6,570 nucleotides of DNA from Desulfobacca acetoxidans (GTDB lineage Bacteria > Desulfobacterota > Desulfobaccia > Desulfobaccales > 0-14-0-80-60-11), in assembly GCA_020723225.1 (NCBI GenBank), contig DYJG01000149.1:1-6570 (forward strand), written 5' to 3'. Below, one piece after another: positions 4,893 through 6,570 of this stretch. How positions within the stretch are numbered: position 1 is the first letter of the stretch; each line of letters opens with the position of its first letter. The position numbers were made by a program, and so were the translations under genes. The notes below the pieces were generated by a model. It saw only the letters and a program-made list of their open reading frames with translations. It was not told the origin of the DNA and searched no databases.

Positions 4893-4983
4893 GCAAAGTC
4901 GCCAAGGCGCAAAGGAAAGACGCAAGAAGGTTTAATCCCAATAACCTCTTGCGTCTTTTCTTTGCGTCTTTGCGCCTTTGCGT
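4891..4983. repeat. Inverted array of octamers (CTTTGCGN / NCGCAAAG)
   Basis: The left arm begins ACGCAAAG (4891-4898), TCGCCAAG (4899-4906), GCGCAAAG (4907-4914) and runs on to about 4930. The right arm, about 4945-4983, ends with CTTTGCGT, CTTTGCGC, CTTTGCGT (4960-4983). The arms pair over about 39 nt with four mismatches and one extra base, around a 14-nt loop. Its first two bases are the last two of the preceding hairpin, so the two elements abut exactly. It ends 10 nt before the stop of the minus-strand gene and may act as a terminator for either direction. Confidence 0.85.
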
Positions 4984-4993
4984 GAGAAAAATC

Positions 4994-6570
4994 TTACGGT
5001 CCGAAAGCCCGCCGGACAAATTCCAATTCTTCGGAACGGGTCTTTAATTCTTCCGTCAGCCGGCCCTCATGGAGGCGGTCCAGGATTTCCTTGATCAGGG
5101 GTCCCGGGGGAAAGCCCAGGGCCAGCAGGTCCCGGCCCCGGAGTTCGGGCTTCAGGTGCTTCAGGTGGGTGAAGTACAGCGAAATGGCCTTCTTGGTGGC
5201 CTCCTGGCGGGTTTTGGCCAGCATGTAGAGCAGGTATTCGGTGCCTATGGGGCTGAGCAGGCGGTAAATCCGCACCCGGCCCGGGTCCGTCAGCCGGTAA
5301 AGCTGGGTCAGGGTCCGGTCCGCGGCTTCTTTGCCCCTGGTAATGGCCGCGGCCCTTTTAGGGGAAATTTTAAAGCGCTGCACCATCTCTTCCAGGTCCT
5401 CGGGAGCCAAAGGCTCCACCAGTCCCAGGAAATAGACCAGCCAGCCCTCGAAATTTTCTTCCAGATAAAGGAGATCGAACCAGGACAAGACTCCCTGGAT
5501 GCGCTCCAGCATGCCCTTGGTGCCTTCGTCGTAGCGCAGCCGGGGGTGGATGGGGGCCAAAAGATTAAACTCCGCCAGGCGGGCGATGGCGGGCAGAGGG
5601 TTGGTCTCCTGGAGAATCAGCCGCAGTTCCTGGAAGAGGCGGGCCCCGGAGAGGCGGTCGAAAAAGTTGTTTTTTACCGCGTTGTTAATGAGGTTGACGG
5701 TGAGTTTGCTCACCCGGAATTTGAAGCGCTGCTCGAAGCGGATGGCCCGGAAGACCCGGGTGGGGTCCTCCACGAAGCTCAGGTTGTGGAGGACGCTGAT
5801 CACCCTTTCCTTCAGGTCCCGGTGGGCCCCGAAGAAGTCCATCAAAGTGCCGAAATCCCGGGGATTGAGCTTCACCGCCAGGGTATTGATGGTGAAGTCC
5901 CGGCGGTAGAGATCCATCTTGATGGAGCTGTACTCCACCACCGGCAGGGCGCCGGGGGCTTCGTAGTATTCGGTGCGCGCGGTGGCCACGTCGATCTTGA
6001 AGCCGTCCGGGAAGATGATCACCGCGGTCTTGAACTTGTGGAATTCCCGGGACCTGGCACCAAACCGGCCGGCGAAGCGGCGGGCAAAGACGATGGCGTC
6101 GCCCTCGATGACGATGTCGATGTCCAGATTGTCATACCTTAAAAAAAGGTCCCGGACGAAGCCCCCCACCGTATAGGCGGTGTAACCCAGTTCCTCGGCC
6201 ACCTGGCCCACCTGCTGCAGCATGGCCAGGATCTTCTTGGGCAGCCGCTCCCGCATCAGGCTCTGGATATTCTTGGTGCGCAGCGGCTGGCTCCACTGGG
6301 TCTCCTCCTCCGCGGCGATGAGGAGGTGCAAGAGGTCGGTGCGGCTGATGACGCCCATGACTTCGCCGTCTTCCACCACCGGCAGGAGCCGCTGCTTGTT
6401 GATTACCAGTTTCTCCCGGATTTCCGCCAGGGTGGCGTCCGGGGGCACGGTGGCGATCTCCGTGGTCATGTAGTCCCTGGCCGGGTGGTGGCGCAGCCCG
6501 TGGTAGATGCCCTTTTCAATGGTCTGCCGGGTAATCAAACCCATGAGCTTCCCGGAACTGAGCACCGGCA
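4994..6570 (-). CDS. CBS-domain poly(A) polymerase / tRNA nucleotidyltransferase family protein (5' part beyond window)
   Basis: The reading frame runs leftward from the window edge to TAA (4996-4994). About 523 residues are visible counting from GTG 6565, but the frame stays open upstream and begins inside a CBS motif, so that GTG is not taken as the start. Domains, numbered from it: end of one CBS motif (1-27), second CBS motif (31-84, DYMTTEIATVPPDATLAEI onward), class II nucleotidyltransferase head (about 128-255), and RNA-binding region beyond. Key motifs are GGFVRD (134-139), the metal-binding pair D148/D150, RRDFTINTLA (221-230) and EDPTRVFRAIRFEQRF (266-281, the EDxxR nucleotide-selecting motif). 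Relatives in Aquifex and Geobacter carry an N-terminal DHH phosphoesterase before the CBS pair, and some are A-adding rather than full CCA-adding enzymes. The DHH part would lie off the right edge. A-adding, CCA-adding and poly(A) activity cannot be told apart here. The gene is convergent with the mutase genes. Confidence 0.9.
   Translation of the reverse strand, partial: PVLSSGKLMGLITRQTIEKGIYHGLRHHPARDYMTTEIATVPPDATLAEIREKLVINKQRLLPVVEDGEVMGVISRTDLLHLLIAAEEETQWSQPLRTKNIQSLMRERLPKKILAMLQQVGQVAEELGYTAYTVGGFVRDLFLRYDNLDIDIVIEGDAIVFARRFAGRFGARSREFHKFKTAVIIFPDGFKIDVATARTEYYEAPGALPVVEYSSIKMDLYRRDFTINTLAVKLNPRDFGTLMDFFGAHRDLKERVISVLHNLSFVEDPTRVFRAIRFEQRFKFRVSKLTVNLINNAVKNNFFDRLSGARLFQELRLILQETNPLPAIARLAEFNLLAPIHPRLRYDEGTKGMLERIQGVLSWFDLLYLEENFEGWLVYFLGLVEPLAPEDLEEMVQRFKISPKRAAAITRGKEAADRTLTQLYRLTDPGRVRIYRLLSPIGTEYLLYMLAKTRQEATKKAISLYFTHLKHLKPELRGRDLLALGFPPGPLIKEILDRLHEGRLTEELKTRSEELEFVRRAFGP

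Noticed and set aside
4594..5047. Short frames on both strands through the intergenic hairpins (GEPCVRP-type peptides)
   Set aside because: The peptides come from translating the long hairpin and octamer repeats. Such peptides are a common annotation artefact of these elements.
5069..6142. Plus-strand open frame of 357 codons opposite the nucleotidyltransferase gene
   Set aside because: The minus strand has clear family motifs (GGFVRD, DxD, RRDFTINTLA). The plus-strand peptide is Gln/Gly/Val-rich with no recognisable fold.

Overview
The window is GC-rich bacterial DNA carrying one plus-strand block of propionate / methylmalonyl-CoA genes, followed by a convergent minus-strand tRNA nucleotidyltransferase-family gene. 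The gene set points to an anaerobic bacterium of the former Deltaproteobacteria (Desulfobacterota; Syntrophobacter- or Desulfobacca-like). It combines OadG/OadB-type decarboxylase subunits, a methylmalonyl-CoA mutase split into two chains, and a CBS-containing poly(A) polymerase / tRNA nucleotidyltransferase. This placement is inferred from gene content, not from a search.

Layout. 1-161: C-terminal end of a Cache/PDC-type sensor protein. 162-324: repeats. 325-744: OadG/MmdD-like one-helix membrane subunit. 790-1269: biotin carboxyl carrier protein. 1288-2385: OadB-like multi-helix carboxybiotin decarboxylase. 2386-2611: repeat hairpin, then an AT-richer leader with a possible promoter. 2612-4288: catalytic chain of methylmalonyl-CoA mutase. 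4289-4390: repeat hairpin. 4391-4786: B12-binding chain of the mutase. 4787-4993: two abutting inverted repeats between convergent genes. 4994-6570 (minus strand): CBS plus nucleotidyltransferase protein, running off the window.

How the genes fit together. The mutase interconverts succinyl-CoA and (R)-methylmalonyl-CoA. A biotin-dependent, membrane-bound decarboxylase built from the gamma/delta, carrier and beta subunits could then convert methylmalonyl-CoA to propionyl-CoA and CO2, normally coupled to Na+ export. The biotin-charging carboxyltransferase (alpha) subunit is not in the window, and neither are the epimerase or the mutase chaperone.

Two things stand out. First, the OadB-like protein keeps some helix IV/VIII residues known to be essential in the Klebsiella oxaloacetate decarboxylase but has replaced others (Tyr229, Ser382 and Arg389 equivalents). 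Ion coupling may therefore be altered or lost. Second, nearly every gene junction holds a different short-period repeat: three 7-nt families as tandem arrays or inverted arrays, a fourth 7-nt family, an 8-nt family, and a long near-perfect hairpin present twice. At four successive plus-strand genes the repeat begins at, or within 2 nt of, the stop codon. No transposase, CRISPR array, tRNA or rRNA is visible.
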